From contig DUZX01000007.1 of NCBI GenBank assembly GCA_013349325.1, positions 1 to 64,000 of the forward strand: a DNA stretch of 64,000 nt, read 5' to 3'. The translations under genes and the position numbers were made by a program. The notes under the pieces were generated by a model, which made no database searches, was not told the DNA's origin, and saw nothing but the letters and a program-made list of their open reading frames with translations. This document shows, one piece after another, positions 34,982-43,792 of the stretch; the first letter of the stretch is position 1, and every line of letters starts with the position of its first letter. This stretch comes from Desulfuromonadales bacterium (GTDB lineage: Bacteria; Desulfobacterota; Desulfuromonadia; Geobacterales; Pseudopelobacteraceae).

Positions 34982-34995
34982 CAGTATTTATACTG
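34982..34995. promoter_or_regulatory. Palindrome upstream of hsdM
   Basis: CAGTAT-TT-ATACTG, a perfect 6-bp-arm palindrome starting right after the ctaE stop and 24 bp before hsdM. It could be an operator for the modification operon or an insertion-junction feature. It does not fit the CTGT-N8-ACAG LexA pattern. Confidence 0.35.
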
Positions 34996-35019
34996 AAAGC
35001 TGTACAGGAGTATTATTAA

Positions 35020-36570
35020 ATGACGAGTATCCAACAACGAGCCGAGCTGCAAGCCCAAATCTGGAAAATTGCCAACGATGTTCGCGGCTCCGTCGATGGC
35101 TGGGATTTCAAACAATTCGTTTTAGGCTCGTTGTTCTACCGCTTTATCAGTGAAAACTTCTCCAACTACATCGAAGCCGGTGATGATAGCGTCAACTATT
35201 CTGCCCTCAAAGACAGTGTCATCTCTCCCGCAATCAAAGACGATGCGGTCAAAACCAAAGGGTATTTCATCTACCCGAGCCAGCTTTTTGCAAATGTTGC
35301 CAAAAATGCCAACGACAACGAAAACCTGAACACCGATTTGGCTAAAATCTTTGCCGCCATCGAGAGCTCCGCCAACGGCTACCCTTCCGAACATGATATT
35401 AAAGGACTATTTGCCGATTTCGACACCACCAGCAACCGGCTCGGCAACTCAGTCAAAGACAAAAACAGCCGTCTGGCAGCGGTTCTGAAAGGTGTGGCAG
35501 GGCTAAACTTCGGCGATTTTGAGGACAACAAGATCGACCTCTTTGGCGATGCCTACGAATTTCTCATCTCCAACTATGCCGCCAATGCGGGCAAATCCGG
35601 GGGTGAATTTTTCACCCCCCAACATGTTTCCAAGCTCATTGCCCAGCTTGCCATGCACAAACAGACCACGGTCAATAAAATCTATGACCCGGCATGTGGT
35701 TCCGGTTCCCTGCTTCTGCAAGCGAAAAAGCACTTTGATAACCACATCATCGAAGATGGCTTCTTTGGCCAGGAGATCAACCACACCACCTACAACCTTG
35801 CCCGTATGAATATGTTCCTGCACAACATCAACTACGACAAGTTTGATATTGCTCTCGGTAATACGCTGTTAGATCCCCATTTCGGTGATGAAAAACCCTT
35901 TGATGCCATTGTCTCCAATCCCCCTTACTCGGTGAACTGGATCGGCAGCGATGACCCCACCCTCATTAACGATGACCGCTTTGCCCCTGCCGGTGTGCTT
36001 GCCCCAAAATCCAAAGCCGATTTTGCCTTTGTGCTCCACGCCCTCAGCTACCTCTCCAGCAAAGGGCGCGCTGCCATTGTCTGCTTCCCTGGTATCTTCT
36101 ACCGTGGTGGCGCGGAGCAGAAAATCCGTCAATATCTGATCGATAACAACTTCGTTGAAACGGTTATCTCTCTGGCTCCAAACCTCTTTTTCGGCACCAC
36201 CATTGCGGTGAATATTCTGGTCCTCTCCAGGCATAAAACCGATAACCTTACCCAGTTTATCGATGCCAGTAGCTTGTTTAAAAAAGAGACCAATAACAAC
36301 ACCCTCACCGATGACCATATCAAAAAAATTATGGAGTGGTTCGACACCAAAGCCGATGTTGACCATTTTGCGAAATCGATTGATTCCGCTGCCATAGCCA
36401 AAAACGACTACAACCTTTCTGTCAGCTCTTATGTTGAGGCCAAAGACACCCGCGAGGTGATCAATATTGCCACGCTCAATGCTGAGCTGAAAACCACGGT
36501 GGCGAGAATTGATCAGCTGCGTAAGGATATTGATGCCATTGTTGCGGAGATTGAAGGCGGCAAACAATGA
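35020..36570 (+). CDS. hsdM: Type I DNA methyltransferase subunit HsdM
   Basis: Adenine-N6 methyltransferase subunit, 516 residues. It has the N-terminal helical domain ([28 protein letters not shown]), the SAM motif DPACGSG (223-229), and catalytic NPPY (300-303). The C-terminal helices that contact HsdS follow. RBS AGGAG is 9 nt before the ATG. It is complete and should methylate DNA with the HsdS at 37637. First gene of a 4-nt-overlap operon that was inserted between subunit III and IV of the oxidase. Confidence 0.96.
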   Translation: MTSIQQRAELQAQIWKIANDVRGSVDGWDFKQFVLGSLFYRFISENFSNYIEAGDDSVNYSALKDSVISPAIKDDAVKTKGYFIYPSQLFANVAKNANDNENLNTDLAKIFAAIESSANGYPSEHDIKGLFADFDTTSNRLGNSVKDKNSRLAAVLKGVAGLNFGDFEDNKIDLFGDAYEFLISNYAANAGKSGGEFFTPQHVSKLIAQLAMHKQTTVNKIYDPACGSGSLLLQAKKHFDNHIIEDGFFGQEINHTTYNLARMNMFLHNINYDKFDIALGNTLLDPHFGDEKPFDAIVSNPPYSVNWIGSDDPTLINDDRFAPAGVLAPKSKADFAFVLHALSYLSSKGRAAIVCFPGIFYRGGAEQKIRQYLIDNNFVETVISLAPNLFFGTTIAVNILVLSRHKTDNLTQFIDASSLFKKETNNNTLTDDHIKKIMEWFDTKADVDHFAKSIDSAAIAKNDYNLSVSSYVEAKDTREVINIATLNAELKTTVARIDQLRKDIDAIVAEIEGGKQ

Positions 36571-37640
36571 GCAGGAAAAAATCAGACAAAACAGTTTCCA
36601 TTACAGAATCATCAGCCGCGCAATACCTGACTTTTGTGGCAGCAGTCGGCAGCGACCTGCAGAACATTGAGATGCGCTATCAGGATGAAAACATCTGGCT
36701 GACACAAAAGATGATGGCAACGCTGTACGATGTAACTGTGCCTGCCATCAATCAGCACCTTAAACGTATATTTGACGATGCTGAGCTGTCGCGGGAGGCA
36801 ACTGTTAAGCAATACTTAATAGTTCAAACCGAAGGCAATAGAGCGGTCACTCGCGAGGTTGAGCATTACAACCTGCAAGCGATTATTTCTGTCGGTTTCA
36901 AGGTAAACAACCCGCGTGCCGTCCAGTTCCGAACGTGGGCAGGGCACATTGTCAAGGATTACACCATTCAAGGGTGGGCAATGGATGTGGAGCGTCTGAA
37001 AAATGGCCATAAATTCACGGACACATATTTTGAACGCCAACTGGAACAGATCCGCGAAATTCGCCTGTCAGAACGGAAGTTTTATCAAAAAGTGACCGAC
37101 CTCTATGCAACCGCATGTGATTACGACAGCACTGCAAAAACCACGCGAGATTTCTTTGCTTTGGTGCAAAGCAAGCTGCACTGGGCTACTCATCGCCATA
37201 CAGCGGCAGAACTGATCGTGCTGCGCGCCGATGCCGACCAGCAAAACATGGGACTGACCTCGTGGGAAGCCGCCCCAGAGGGCAAAATCGTCAGATCCGA
37301 TGTTTCAGTTGCGAAAAATTATTCAAATGCCGATGAAATGGACTATCTGGAGCGGATTGTTTCTCTTTATCTGGACTTTGCTGAATTTCAGACAGTACGA
37401 AAGATACCGATGTCCATGGCAGATTGGGCAAAGCGACTGGATGGTTTTTTAGAATTCAACGGCAACGAGATATTGACCGGTCCTGGGAAAATCTCACATG
37501 AGCAGGCAAAACTCCACGCTGAAACCGAATTTGAGAAATACCGCATTGTGCAGGATCAACTTTTTGAAAGCGATTTTGACCGCTTTGTGGCGCTGCAAAG
37601 CAAGCGTAGTGAAATAGAAGCAGAAGAAGGTAAACCATGA
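36567..37640 (+). CDS. RhuM-family protein, copy 1
   Basis: Virulence-RhuM-family protein of 357 residues. Signatures are [69 protein letters not shown] and [14 protein letters not shown]. The N-terminal part resembles a BRO/KilA-type winged helix. Function is unknown; these proteins recur within type I R-M operons. Overlaps hsdM and hsdS by 4 nt each, so it is an integral operon member. Copy 2 is at 38842 and shares the same motifs, but the two are clearly diverged. Confidence 0.9.
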   Translation: MSRKKSDKTVSITESSAAQYLTFVAAVGSDLQNIEMRYQDENIWLTQKMMATLYDVTVPAINQHLKRIFDDAELSREATVKQYLIVQTEGNRAVTREVEHYNLQAIISVGFKVNNPRAVQFRTWAGHIVKDYTIQGWAMDVERLKNGHKFTDTYFERQLEQIREIRLSERKFYQKVTDLYATACDYDSTAKTTRDFFALVQSKLHWATHRHTAAELIVLRADADQQNMGLTSWEAAPEGKIVRSDVSVAKNYSNADEMDYLERIVSLYLDFAEFQTVRKIPMSMADWAKRLDGFLEFNGNEILTGPGKISHEQAKLHAETEFEKYRIVQDQLFESDFDRFVALQSKRSEIEAEEGKP

Positions 37641-38845
37641 GCCGTCTGAATTTTATGGAAAAACTGCTGGATGGAGTTGAGGTGGAGTGGAAGGCGTTGG
37701 AGCAAGTGGCAAAAATAAAACATGGTAAAGACTGGAAAGGCTTAGAAACAGGCAATGTTCCGGTCTACGGTTCGGGTGGGATTATGGGATATGTCGATAC
37801 GTATTCATATGACAAGCCATCCGTTCTGATTCCTCGAAAAGGTTCGATTACAAATATTTTCTATGTTGAGTCGTCATTTTGGAATGTTGACACAATTTAC
37901 TATACAGAAATTGATGAATCGAAAATTATCCCGAAATTTCTTTATCATTTCATTAAAACGATTGATCTAATGGCTTTGGACACTGGATCGGGAAGACCAA
38001 GCCTTACACAGGCCATATTGAATAAAATTTTAATCCCCATCCCATGCCCTGAAAACCCCGAAAAATCGCTTGAGATCCAATCCGAAATCGTCCGTATTCT
38101 GGACACTTTCACTGAGCTTACAGCCGAGCTTACAGCCCGCAAAAAGCAATACGCCTACTACCGCGACCAGTTGTTGAGCTTTGAAGACGGAACCACGAAA
38201 GACACGAAAAGCACGAAAAGGTTTGAGGTCGAGTGGAAGACGTTGGGGGATATGGCGTTTGAATTTGGCCGAGGAAAATCAAAACACCGACCGAGAAACG
38301 ATCAAAAGTTATATGGTGGGAGTATTCCATTCATTCAAACCGGTGACATCAGAAATGCGTCGCATGTCATAACGGAGTACACGCAGACTTATAGTGATTT
38401 TGGGCTGTCACAAAGTAAGTTATGGCCAAAAGGTACGCTTTGCATAACGATAGCAGCAAATATTGCAGAAACGACAATTCTTGGGTTCGATTCATGTTTT
38501 CCAGACAGCGTTATTGGTTTTATTGCTAATCCTGAAAAGACAACTTCAAACTATGTTGAATATCTTTTGTCTTCATTTAAATCGAAACTGCAATCGCAAA
38601 GCACTGGCAGTGCTCAAGATAACATCAATATGGGAACCTTTGAAAGTATGCGGTTCCCGTTTCCACCCCTCGCCGAACAAGCCCGCATCTTCGCTATCCT
38701 CGACAAATTCGACGCCCTCACCATCTCAGTCACCGAGGGTTTACCGCGCGAAATTGAATTGCGCCAGAAGCAATACGAGTATTACCGCAATCTTCTGTTG
38801 AGCTCCCCCAAGCCGGAGACGATTCAAACAAGGACTGTGTCATGA
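37637..38845 (+). CDS. hsdS: Type I specificity subunit HsdS
   Basis: 402 residues with two target-recognition domains. The first (about 15-125) opens VEVEWKALEQVAKIKHGKDWKG and ends at LEIQSEIVRILDTFTELTAELTARKKQYAYYRDQLLSF. The second (about 195-330) opens VEWKTLGDMAFEFGRGKSKHRPRN and ends at LAEQARIFAILDKFDALTISVTEGLPREIELRQKQYEYYRNLLLSS. Between them the linker holds three in-frame copies of a 9-bp repeat (T-K-x). In known type I enzymes the linker length sets the spacing between half-sites. It overlaps both flanking rhuM genes by 4 nt. Confidence 0.94.
   Translation: MSRLNFMEKLLDGVEVEWKALEQVAKIKHGKDWKGLETGNVPVYGSGGIMGYVDTYSYDKPSVLIPRKGSITNIFYVESSFWNVDTIYYTEIDESKIIPKFLYHFIKTIDLMALDTGSGRPSLTQAILNKILIPIPCPENPEKSLEIQSEIVRILDTFTELTAELTARKKQYAYYRDQLLSFEDGTTKDTKSTKRFEVEWKTLGDMAFEFGRGKSKHRPRNDQKLYGGSIPFIQTGDIRNASHVITEYTQTYSDFGLSQSKLWPKGTLCITIAANIAETTILGFDSCFPDSVIGFIANPEKTTSNYVEYLLSSFKSKLQSQSTGSAQDNINMGTFESMRFPFPPLAEQARIFAILDKFDALTISVTEGLPREIELRQKQYEYYRNLLLSSPKPETIQTRTVS
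38194..38220 (+). repeat. Three tandem 9-bp units in the hsdS linker
   Basis: CACGAAAGA, CACGAAAAG, CACGAAAAG lie back to back and in frame, encoding repeated Thr-Lys-x between the two recognition domains. Slippage would add or remove 3 residues without frameshifting. This resembles, in position, the variable linker repeats of EcoR124-type HsdS. Confidence 0.8.
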
Positions 38846-39783
38846 GTGATGAACGCAAGCTGACAACGCGGGATGAGATGACCGACTTTCTGCTCTACAC
38901 CGCGCCAGACGGTCAGGTAAGGGTGGAGTGCATTCTTCATAATGAAACGATCTGGCTGACGCAGGATCGCATTGCCGAACTTTTCGGGGTGCAGCGCCCG
39001 GCCATTACCAGGCACCTGAAAAACATCTTTGAATCCGGGGAGCTTGAGGAAAAAGTGGTTAGTTCCATTTTGGAACTAACCACTCAGCACGGCGCTATTG
39101 AAGGGAAAACCCAGACCCGCGCTGTCAAGTTTTATAACTTCGATGCCATTGTTTCTGTCGGCTACCGTGTCAATTCCTCCAAAGCCACACAGTTCAGAAT
39201 CTGGGCCACGCAACTGCTGAAGGAGTACATCATCAAGGGCTTTGCCATGGATGATGTGCGACTGAAAAATGGTCGTTTTTTTGGCAAGGACTACTTTCGT
39301 GAACTGCTGGAGCGTGTTCGCTCGATCCGTGCATCCGAACGCCGGATCTATCAGCAGATCACCGACATCTTTGCTGAGTGCAGTATCGATTATGATCCGA
39401 AATCGGAAACCACCCGGAACTTCTACGCCCATGTGCAGGATAAGTTCCATTTTGCCATCACCGGTCACACCGCAGCAGAGATCATTTATTTGAATGCTGA
39501 TGCCGACAAACCGCTGATGGGCATGATGACCTATAATAATGCGCCGGATGGTCGTGTGCTCAAATCCGACACCACCGTCGGGAAGAATTATCTTCAGGAA
39601 GATGAGATCAAAAAACTGGAACGGGCCGTTACCGCCTTTTTTGATTACATTGAGCGAATCATTGAAAACCGCACAACCTTCACCATGGAAAGCTTTGCCG
39701 AAAGTGTGAACCGTTTTCTGGAGTTTAACGAATACCGTATCCTTGAAGGATATGGTTCCGTTACCCGTAAACATGACCAATAA
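38842..39783 (+). CDS. RhuM-family protein, copy 2 (C-terminally shortened)
   Basis: 313 residues with ETIWLTQDRIAELFGVQRPAITRHLKNIFESGEL (winged-helix-like), VKFYNFDAIVSVGYRVNSSKATQFRIWATQLLKEYIIKGFAM, and FHFAITGHTAAEIIYLNADAD. It ends right after FLEFNEYRILEGYG, where copy 1 carries a further ~40 residues, so the 3' end is probably truncated and fused to other coding DNA. The next ORF (dinD fragment) overlaps its 3' end. Overlaps hsdS by 4 nt. Function unknown; associated with R-M and phage regulation. Confidence 0.88.
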   Translation: MSDERKLTTRDEMTDFLLYTAPDGQVRVECILHNETIWLTQDRIAELFGVQRPAITRHLKNIFESGELEEKVVSSILELTTQHGAIEGKTQTRAVKFYNFDAIVSVGYRVNSSKATQFRIWATQLLKEYIIKGFAMDDVRLKNGRFFGKDYFRELLERVRSIRASERRIYQQITDIFAECSIDYDPKSETTRNFYAHVQDKFHFAITGHTAAEIIYLNADADKPLMGMMTYNNAPDGRVLKSDTTVGKNYLQEDEIKKLERAVTAFFDYIERIIENRTTFTMESFAESVNRFLEFNEYRILEGYGSVTRKHDQ

Positions 39784-40003
39784 AGAATTGGTTATCAATA
39801 TGTTGGCAGAATTATCCACCAAAGAGATTTCGGAGGTAGTCAATCCTCAATCGCTTACCGAGCATGAAAATGTTGCCAAGCGAGGTGGAGGTGTTGCTAA
39901 AGAAGCCAGGCTGAAATTGGAAGCTGAAACGGGAAAAAAAGTTGTCAGCCCGCAAAATGCACAGCAGTTGCGACTATCGAACAAGGATCTTGAAAATGAT
40001 TGA
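39773..40003 (+). pseudogene. C-terminal fragment of a DinD-like protein
   Basis: 76 codons in a frame different from the upstream rhuM. The product (MLAELSTKEISEVVNPQS, then ENVAKRGGGVAKEARLKLE and TGKKVVSPQNAQQL) matches the tail of DNA-damage-inducible protein D (DinD/BRO type), a known neighbour of type I R-M genes. The BRO domain that should lie before it is missing and its place is taken by the rhuM 3' end, so it is probably a deletion remnant. A start at 39773 inside rhuM is possible, so a short product could still be made. It ends overlapping the hsdR start. Confidence 0.75.
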
Positions 40004-40341
40004 TTACTCCACCATTGCCGAGTCGAACAACTTCATCGTTCTGGATAAATATCCAGGACAAAGCCAGCATCATAGAGGCCTTCTTCTCTTTTGCCCAGGC
40101 GGAACAACAGCGTGAAGCTGCCCTATTGATTACGGAAGAAAACCTGAATGAAGAGGCGGCGAAACGGTATATTACCGCTTCACTAAAACGAGAATTCGCC
40201 AGCGAAAACGGTACTGAGTTAAACGCGATTCTCCCCAAAATGAGTCCGCTTAACCCGCAGTACCTCATCAAGAAACAGAACGTTTTTCAAAAAATTGTCG
40301 CTTTTGTAGAGAAGTTTAAAGGTGTGGGGGGTAAGGTTTGA
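39996..40341 (+). pseudogene. hsdR: hsdR remnant: both ends kept, middle deleted
   Basis: ATG 39996 (after AAGGA) opens [19 protein letters not shown], the HsdR N-terminus. At ~40053 homology jumps to the HsdR C-terminus in another frame ([59 protein letters not shown]). The nuclease and helicase motor domains, about 900 residues in an intact gene, are absent, and the two pieces are out of frame. From 39996 the frame stops after 37 codons; the C-terminal frame is open to 40341. The complex can therefore modify but not restrict. Confidence 0.88.
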
Positions 40342-40778
40342 AATCTAAGATTCATAACAACTGGTTCAACCTGACAATTTCTTCTGTCAGGTTTTGGGAA
40401 GAACCCTCACGCGTCAATTTTCCTCGTCATGGCACATCAATCTTGATAGCTTTTATGCTATTACTGCTGCCACATATTTCCCGTGCGGATTTTTTCAAGT
40501 ACAAGGATGACGGCGGCAACCTTACCATTACCAACCGGCTTGAAGATGTACCTAAAAAATATCGCAATCGAGTAATTGTGGTGTGGGATAAGGATCTTGC
40601 AGCCAAGGACCCGCTGGCCAGGCGGCAGGCGGCAGCACGGGAACAGCTTGAGCAGCAGGAAACTGCCAAAAAATCCCGGCAGCAAGCTGAAGAAAAGAAA
40701 CGTTCAGCCAGCAAGGAAAAGACACTTGTCATCGAATTTGATGAAATCAGCGGCCAACTGATTCGCCGCTTTGAGTAG
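40338..40778 (+). CDS. DUF4124 domain protein, probably exported
   Basis: The nominal start TTG 40338 overlaps the hsdR remnant stop; the true start is unsure because the hydrophobic segment ([21 protein letters not shown]) sits ~30 residues in. A start inside it, such as TTG 40442, is an alternative. After the signal comes the DUF4124 pattern [25 protein letters not shown] (often a periplasmic beta domain), then a Lys/Glu/Gln-rich helix. Role unknown. It stands at the right edge of the inserted modification operon, before oxidase subunit IV resumes, so it may mark the junction. Confidence 0.7.
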   Translation: MKSKIHNNWFNLTISSVRFWEEPSRVNFPRHGTSILIAFMLLLLPHISRADFFKYKDDGGNLTITNRLEDVPKKYRNRVIVVWDKDLAAKDPLARRQAAAREQLEQQETAKKSRQQAEEKKRSASKEKTLVIEFDEISGQLIRRFE

Positions 40779-40809
40779 AGTTGCAGGAAAGTTTTGCGAG
40801 GTAAAATCT

Positions 40810-41094
40810 ATGATGACCGAACAACACCACATTGTAAGCTACCGTAAACTGACCGCCATCTGGCTGCTTCTGCTGGCCCTGACGGCATTGACCGTGGGAA
40901 TCACCCGCTTTGATCTGGGTGCCTACAAAGTCTGGGGGGCGCTGGGTATCGCGTCACTCAAGGCGGGACTGGTGATTGCGATCTTCATGCACATGCGTTA
41001 CGAAGGGTGGCTACTGCGCGGACTGCTGCTTGTGACACTGCTCACGCTGGCCATTTTCATCGGCTTTACCTTTTTCGATGTACTCTACCGCTGA
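40810..41094 (+). CDS. Cytochrome c oxidase subunit IV-like membrane protein
   Basis: 94 residues from ATG 40810 (GAGGT 7 nt upstream); the ORF upstream to 40771 is leader. Three hydrophobic helices are visible (LTAIWLLLLALTALTVGITRF, IASLKAGLVIAIFMHM, LLLVTLLTLAIFIGFTFFDVLYR), with the K-A-G-L-V-I-A-I-F-M-H-M segment typical of the prokaryotic COX4 family. It is an accessory subunit of the oxidase, separated from subunit III by the inserted modification operon. Confidence 0.9.
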   Translation: MMTEQHHIVSYRKLTAIWLLLLALTALTVGITRFDLGAYKVWGALGIASLKAGLVIAIFMHMRYEGWLLRGLLLVTLLTLAIFIGFTFFDVLYR

Positions 41095-41103
41095 GGAAAT
41101 CAG

Positions 41104-42018
41104 ATGAATCCATCGCATATCATCACCACCACCGAGGCCATTGACCCAGTCTTCATGTTCATCTTCGGCGCCTGCCTGCTGCTGCTGGTCGGCATCACGG
41201 TGGCCATGCTCTATTTTGTCGTGCGCTACCACCGTTCCCGGGCTCCGCAGCCATCCTCGCAGGCCGACGGGAATCTCTGGCTGGAGATAGTCTGGACGGC
41301 ACTGCCAACCCTGCTGGTGATCGCCATGTTCTGGTACGGCTGGCGCGGCTACGTGGCGCTGCGCACGGTGCCGCCCGGAGCGCTGGAGGTGACCGCAACG
41401 GCCCGCATGTGGTCATGGAGCTTCACGTACGAAAATGGCAAAATCAGCCCCAAACTGTATGTTCCGGTCGGCAGGCCGGTCAAGGTAAACCTGGTCTCTC
41501 AGGATGTCATCCACGGTTTCTTTCTGCCTGATTTCCGGGTTAAACGCGATGTTGTGCCGGGCATGCAGAACCATGTCTGGTTTGTAGCTTCCAAGACAGG
41601 TAGTTATGACCTGTTCTGCTCGCAGTATTGCGGAAAAGCCCACTCAGCAATGATCTCGACAGTTGAAGCGCTGCCGGAAACTGAGTTTAACGCCTGGCTC
41701 ACACCGACGACACTCCAGCACCCTTCAAAACCGGATGGTAAAAAACTGGCTGAAGAAAAGGGGTGCCTGGGGTGCCACTCGCTGGACGGCTCTGCCGGTG
41801 TCGGTCCGACCTTCAAAGGGCTTTACGGCAGTCAGCTCAAGGTTCTGCGTGACGGAAAGTCGATGACCGTTTCCGCCGACGAAGGATACCTGAAAGAATC
41901 CATCCGCCAGCCGGCTGCTGCAATACTGGAAGGTTTTCCGCCAATCATGCCACCGAATCCCGACCTGACTGACGAACAGGTCGAGGCACTGGTAGAGTTT
42001 ATCGAGACACTCAAATGA
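41104..42018 (+). CDS. ctaC: Cytochrome c oxidase subunit II fused to cytochrome c
   Basis: 304 residues. Two membrane helices come first (PVFMFIFGACLLLLVGITVAML, WLEIVWTALPTLLVIAMF), then the CuA cupredoxin domain with His137, Cys172, Cys176, His180 and Met183 (CSQYCGKAHSAM), and a C-terminal cytochrome c domain with CLGCH (221-225) and the axial Met in PPIMPPNPDL. The fused haem domain defines the caa3 type. RBS GAGGAAA precedes the ATG. Overlaps ctaB by 4 nt. Assembly needs the Sco protein at 31978. Confidence 0.96.
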   Translation: MNPSHIITTTEAIDPVFMFIFGACLLLLVGITVAMLYFVVRYHRSRAPQPSSQADGNLWLEIVWTALPTLLVIAMFWYGWRGYVALRTVPPGALEVTATARMWSWSFTYENGKISPKLYVPVGRPVKVNLVSQDVIHGFFLPDFRVKRDVVPGMQNHVWFVASKTGSYDLFCSQYCGKAHSAMISTVEALPETEFNAWLTPTTLQHPSKPDGKKLAEEKGCLGCHSLDGSAGVGPTFKGLYGSQLKVLRDGKSMTVSADEGYLKESIRQPAAAILEGFPPIMPPNPDLTDEQVEALVEFIETLK

Positions 42019-42839
42019 TGGTTGCAGTGGCAGCACTACTGCGGCTGAAGCTGTCGCTGCTGAACGGCATTGCCGCAATCAGTGGCTGCCTGCTTTTTCC
42101 CGGAATAATAGAATGGCAGATTATTGCAGCAGCTTTTTTGGGTGTAATGCTGCTGGCTGCCGGCAGTTCGGCCCTGAATCAGCTGATTGAGCGTGATCTT
42201 GATAGCCGCATGAACCGTACCCAAATGCGCCCGCTGCCTCAGAGTGTACTGTCCTTGCAACAGGTCGCCGTTATCGGCGTATCTGCGCTGCTGGCCGGGC
42301 TACTGACGCTGTACGCATCCGGAGGCATGCTGCCGGCGCTGCTCGGCACTGCCGCAACTCTCTGGTACCTGGCTGTCTATACCCCACTCAAACGCCGCAC
42401 CTCACTGGCCCTGCCGATCGGGGCACTCTGCGGTGCCTTTCCGCCGCTGCTGGGGTGGTGTCTGGCCGGAGGCGACCCGGTCGATTTCAGAATCATGTTC
42501 CTGTGCGGACTGCTATTTCTCTGGCAAGTACCGCATTTCTGGCTGTTGCAGCGCCGCCACCGTAATGACTACCTCCAGGCCGGTATTCCACTGTTTCTTG
42601 CTCGACGCAATGAGACAGCTGACCCCTTCTTCCGACTCTGGATGGCCGCCCTCTGTGCCGGGGCCATGCTGCTGCCCGCCTTCGGCATCATTGCCCGCCC
42701 GCTGGCGCTCTGCTACACCATTTTCCCTCTGGCGCTGCTTTCATTCATCCTGTTGTCCCCGTCGCGATTGCATTGCCGCTATCTGAACATGTTTCCGCTC
42801 ATGCTTTCCTTGTTTTTTCTGATTCAAAAGAGCTTTTGA
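42015..42839 (+). CDS. ctaB: Protohaem IX farnesyltransferase (haem O synthase)
   Basis: 274 residues, UbiA-type membrane prenyltransferase with about eight or nine helices. The metal-binding motifs NQLIERDLDSRMNRTQMRPLP and the later WQVPHFWLLQRRHRNDYLQAGIP are intact. It adds farnesyl to haem B to give haem O, which haem A synthase converts to haem A for the oxidase. No haem A synthase is nearby; it may lie elsewhere or the enzyme may use haem O. Overlaps ctaC (ATGA). Confidence 0.93.
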   Translation: MMVAVAALLRLKLSLLNGIAAISGCLLFPGIIEWQIIAAAFLGVMLLAAGSSALNQLIERDLDSRMNRTQMRPLPQSVLSLQQVAVIGVSALLAGLLTLYASGGMLPALLGTAATLWYLAVYTPLKRRTSLALPIGALCGAFPPLLGWCLAGGDPVDFRIMFLCGLLFLWQVPHFWLLQRRHRNDYLQAGIPLFLARRNETADPFFRLWMAALCAGAMLLPAFGIIARPLALCYTIFPLALLSFILLSPSRLHCRYLNMFPLMLSLFFLIQKSF

Positions 42840-42875
42840 TGTAGTTGTAAGGCGTTTTGAGAAAAGGAGTCCATA

Positions 42876-43760
42876 ATGAAGATTTTTGTAAGTGGCGGGA
42901 CCGGCTTTGTCGGTGGTCATCTGATCCGTGAATTGCTCGGCCGGGGGCATGAACTGCGCCTGCTGACGCATCATCGCGGGAAATCGACCGCCGGAGTGGA
43001 ACTGGTCGAAGGTGACGTGACCCGTCCTGAAAGTTTCGAAGCGGCGCTATCCGGTTGCGAGGCCGTCATCAACCTGGTCGGCATCATCCGGGAATTTCCG
43101 TCGCAGGGGATTACTTTCGAGCGGCTGCATATACAGGCCACCGCCGCCATGCTGGCGGCAGCGCAGAAAAACGGCATCAGACGCTATCTTCAGATGTCGG
43201 CGCTTGGAACCCGGCCGAATGCGGTTTCCGCATATCACACAACCAAGTGGCGGGCCGAGGAACTGGTTCGAGAGAGCGGCCTTGACTGGACAGTTTTACG
43301 CCCTTCGTTGATCTTTGGACCGCAGGACGCCTTTATCAACATGCTGGCTACCCAGCTCCACCTGGCGCCGGTCATGCCGGTTATTGGTAATGGCAGCTAC
43401 CGCCTGCAACCGATCCACGCCGATGATGTGGCGCGCTGTTTTGCACTGGCGCTGGAGATGCCTGAAACGATCGGTCACAGCTACGGCTTGTGCGGCAACG
43501 AACGCATGACGTATGAGCAGCTGCTGGACAGTGTGGCAGCGGCTCTTGGTAAATCCCCGCCACGTAAACCGCACGTCCCCTTGGGATTGATGCGCCTGAT
43601 TATCCCGCTCATGCAGAAATTGCCGCAATTTCCGATCACCAGTGACCAGCTGCAGATGCTGCTGGAAGAGAGCATCTGCGACGGTGAATGGCAAAAGGTC
43701 TTCGGCTTTGAACCGCGCGAATTTAAAGAGGGAATCATCGAATACCTGCGCAAAGCTTGA
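42876..43760 (+). CDS. NDUFA9-like NAD(P)-binding SDR protein
   Basis: 294-residue atypical short-chain dehydrogenase. Rossmann motif VSGGTGFVGGHLIRELLGRGH opens it, then VINLVGIIREF, YLQMSALGTRPNAVSAYHTTKWRAEELVRESGLDWTVLRPSLIFGP, the pattern of NDUFA9-like bacterial proteins. The YxxxK pair (Tyr-His-Thr-Thr-Lys) is present. Quinone-biosynthesis or complex-I-related roles are seen in relatives; exact substrate unknown. It lies 36 bp after ctaB and may be co-transcribed with the oxidase. Confidence 0.87.
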   Translation: MKIFVSGGTGFVGGHLIRELLGRGHELRLLTHHRGKSTAGVELVEGDVTRPESFEAALSGCEAVINLVGIIREFPSQGITFERLHIQATAAMLAAAQKNGIRRYLQMSALGTRPNAVSAYHTTKWRAEELVRESGLDWTVLRPSLIFGPQDAFINMLATQLHLAPVMPVIGNGSYRLQPIHADDVARCFALALEMPETIGHSYGLCGNERMTYEQLLDSVAAALGKSPPRKPHVPLGLMRLIIPLMQKLPQFPITSDQLQMLLEESICDGEWQKVFGFEPREFKEGIIEYLRKA

Positions 43761-43792
43761 CGGACAGGGCCTGATGTAGTATAAGCGTCGCC

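Noticed and set aside
34982-34995. LexA box upstream of hsdM
   Set aside because: The palindrome is CAGTAT..ATACTG and lacks CTGT/ACAG arms at the required spacing.
35869-36567. 232-codon minus-strand frame opposite hsdM
   Set aside because: hsdM motifs on the plus strand are unambiguous; no homology in the reverse frame.
38192-38221. CRISPR-like repeats
   Set aside because: The 9-bp units are contiguous with no spacers and lie inside hsdS; no CRISPR array or cas gene was found anywhere.
39076-39843. 255-codon minus-strand frame opposite rhuM copy 2
   Set aside because: The plus strand encodes recognisable RhuM motifs; the antisense frame is a shadow.
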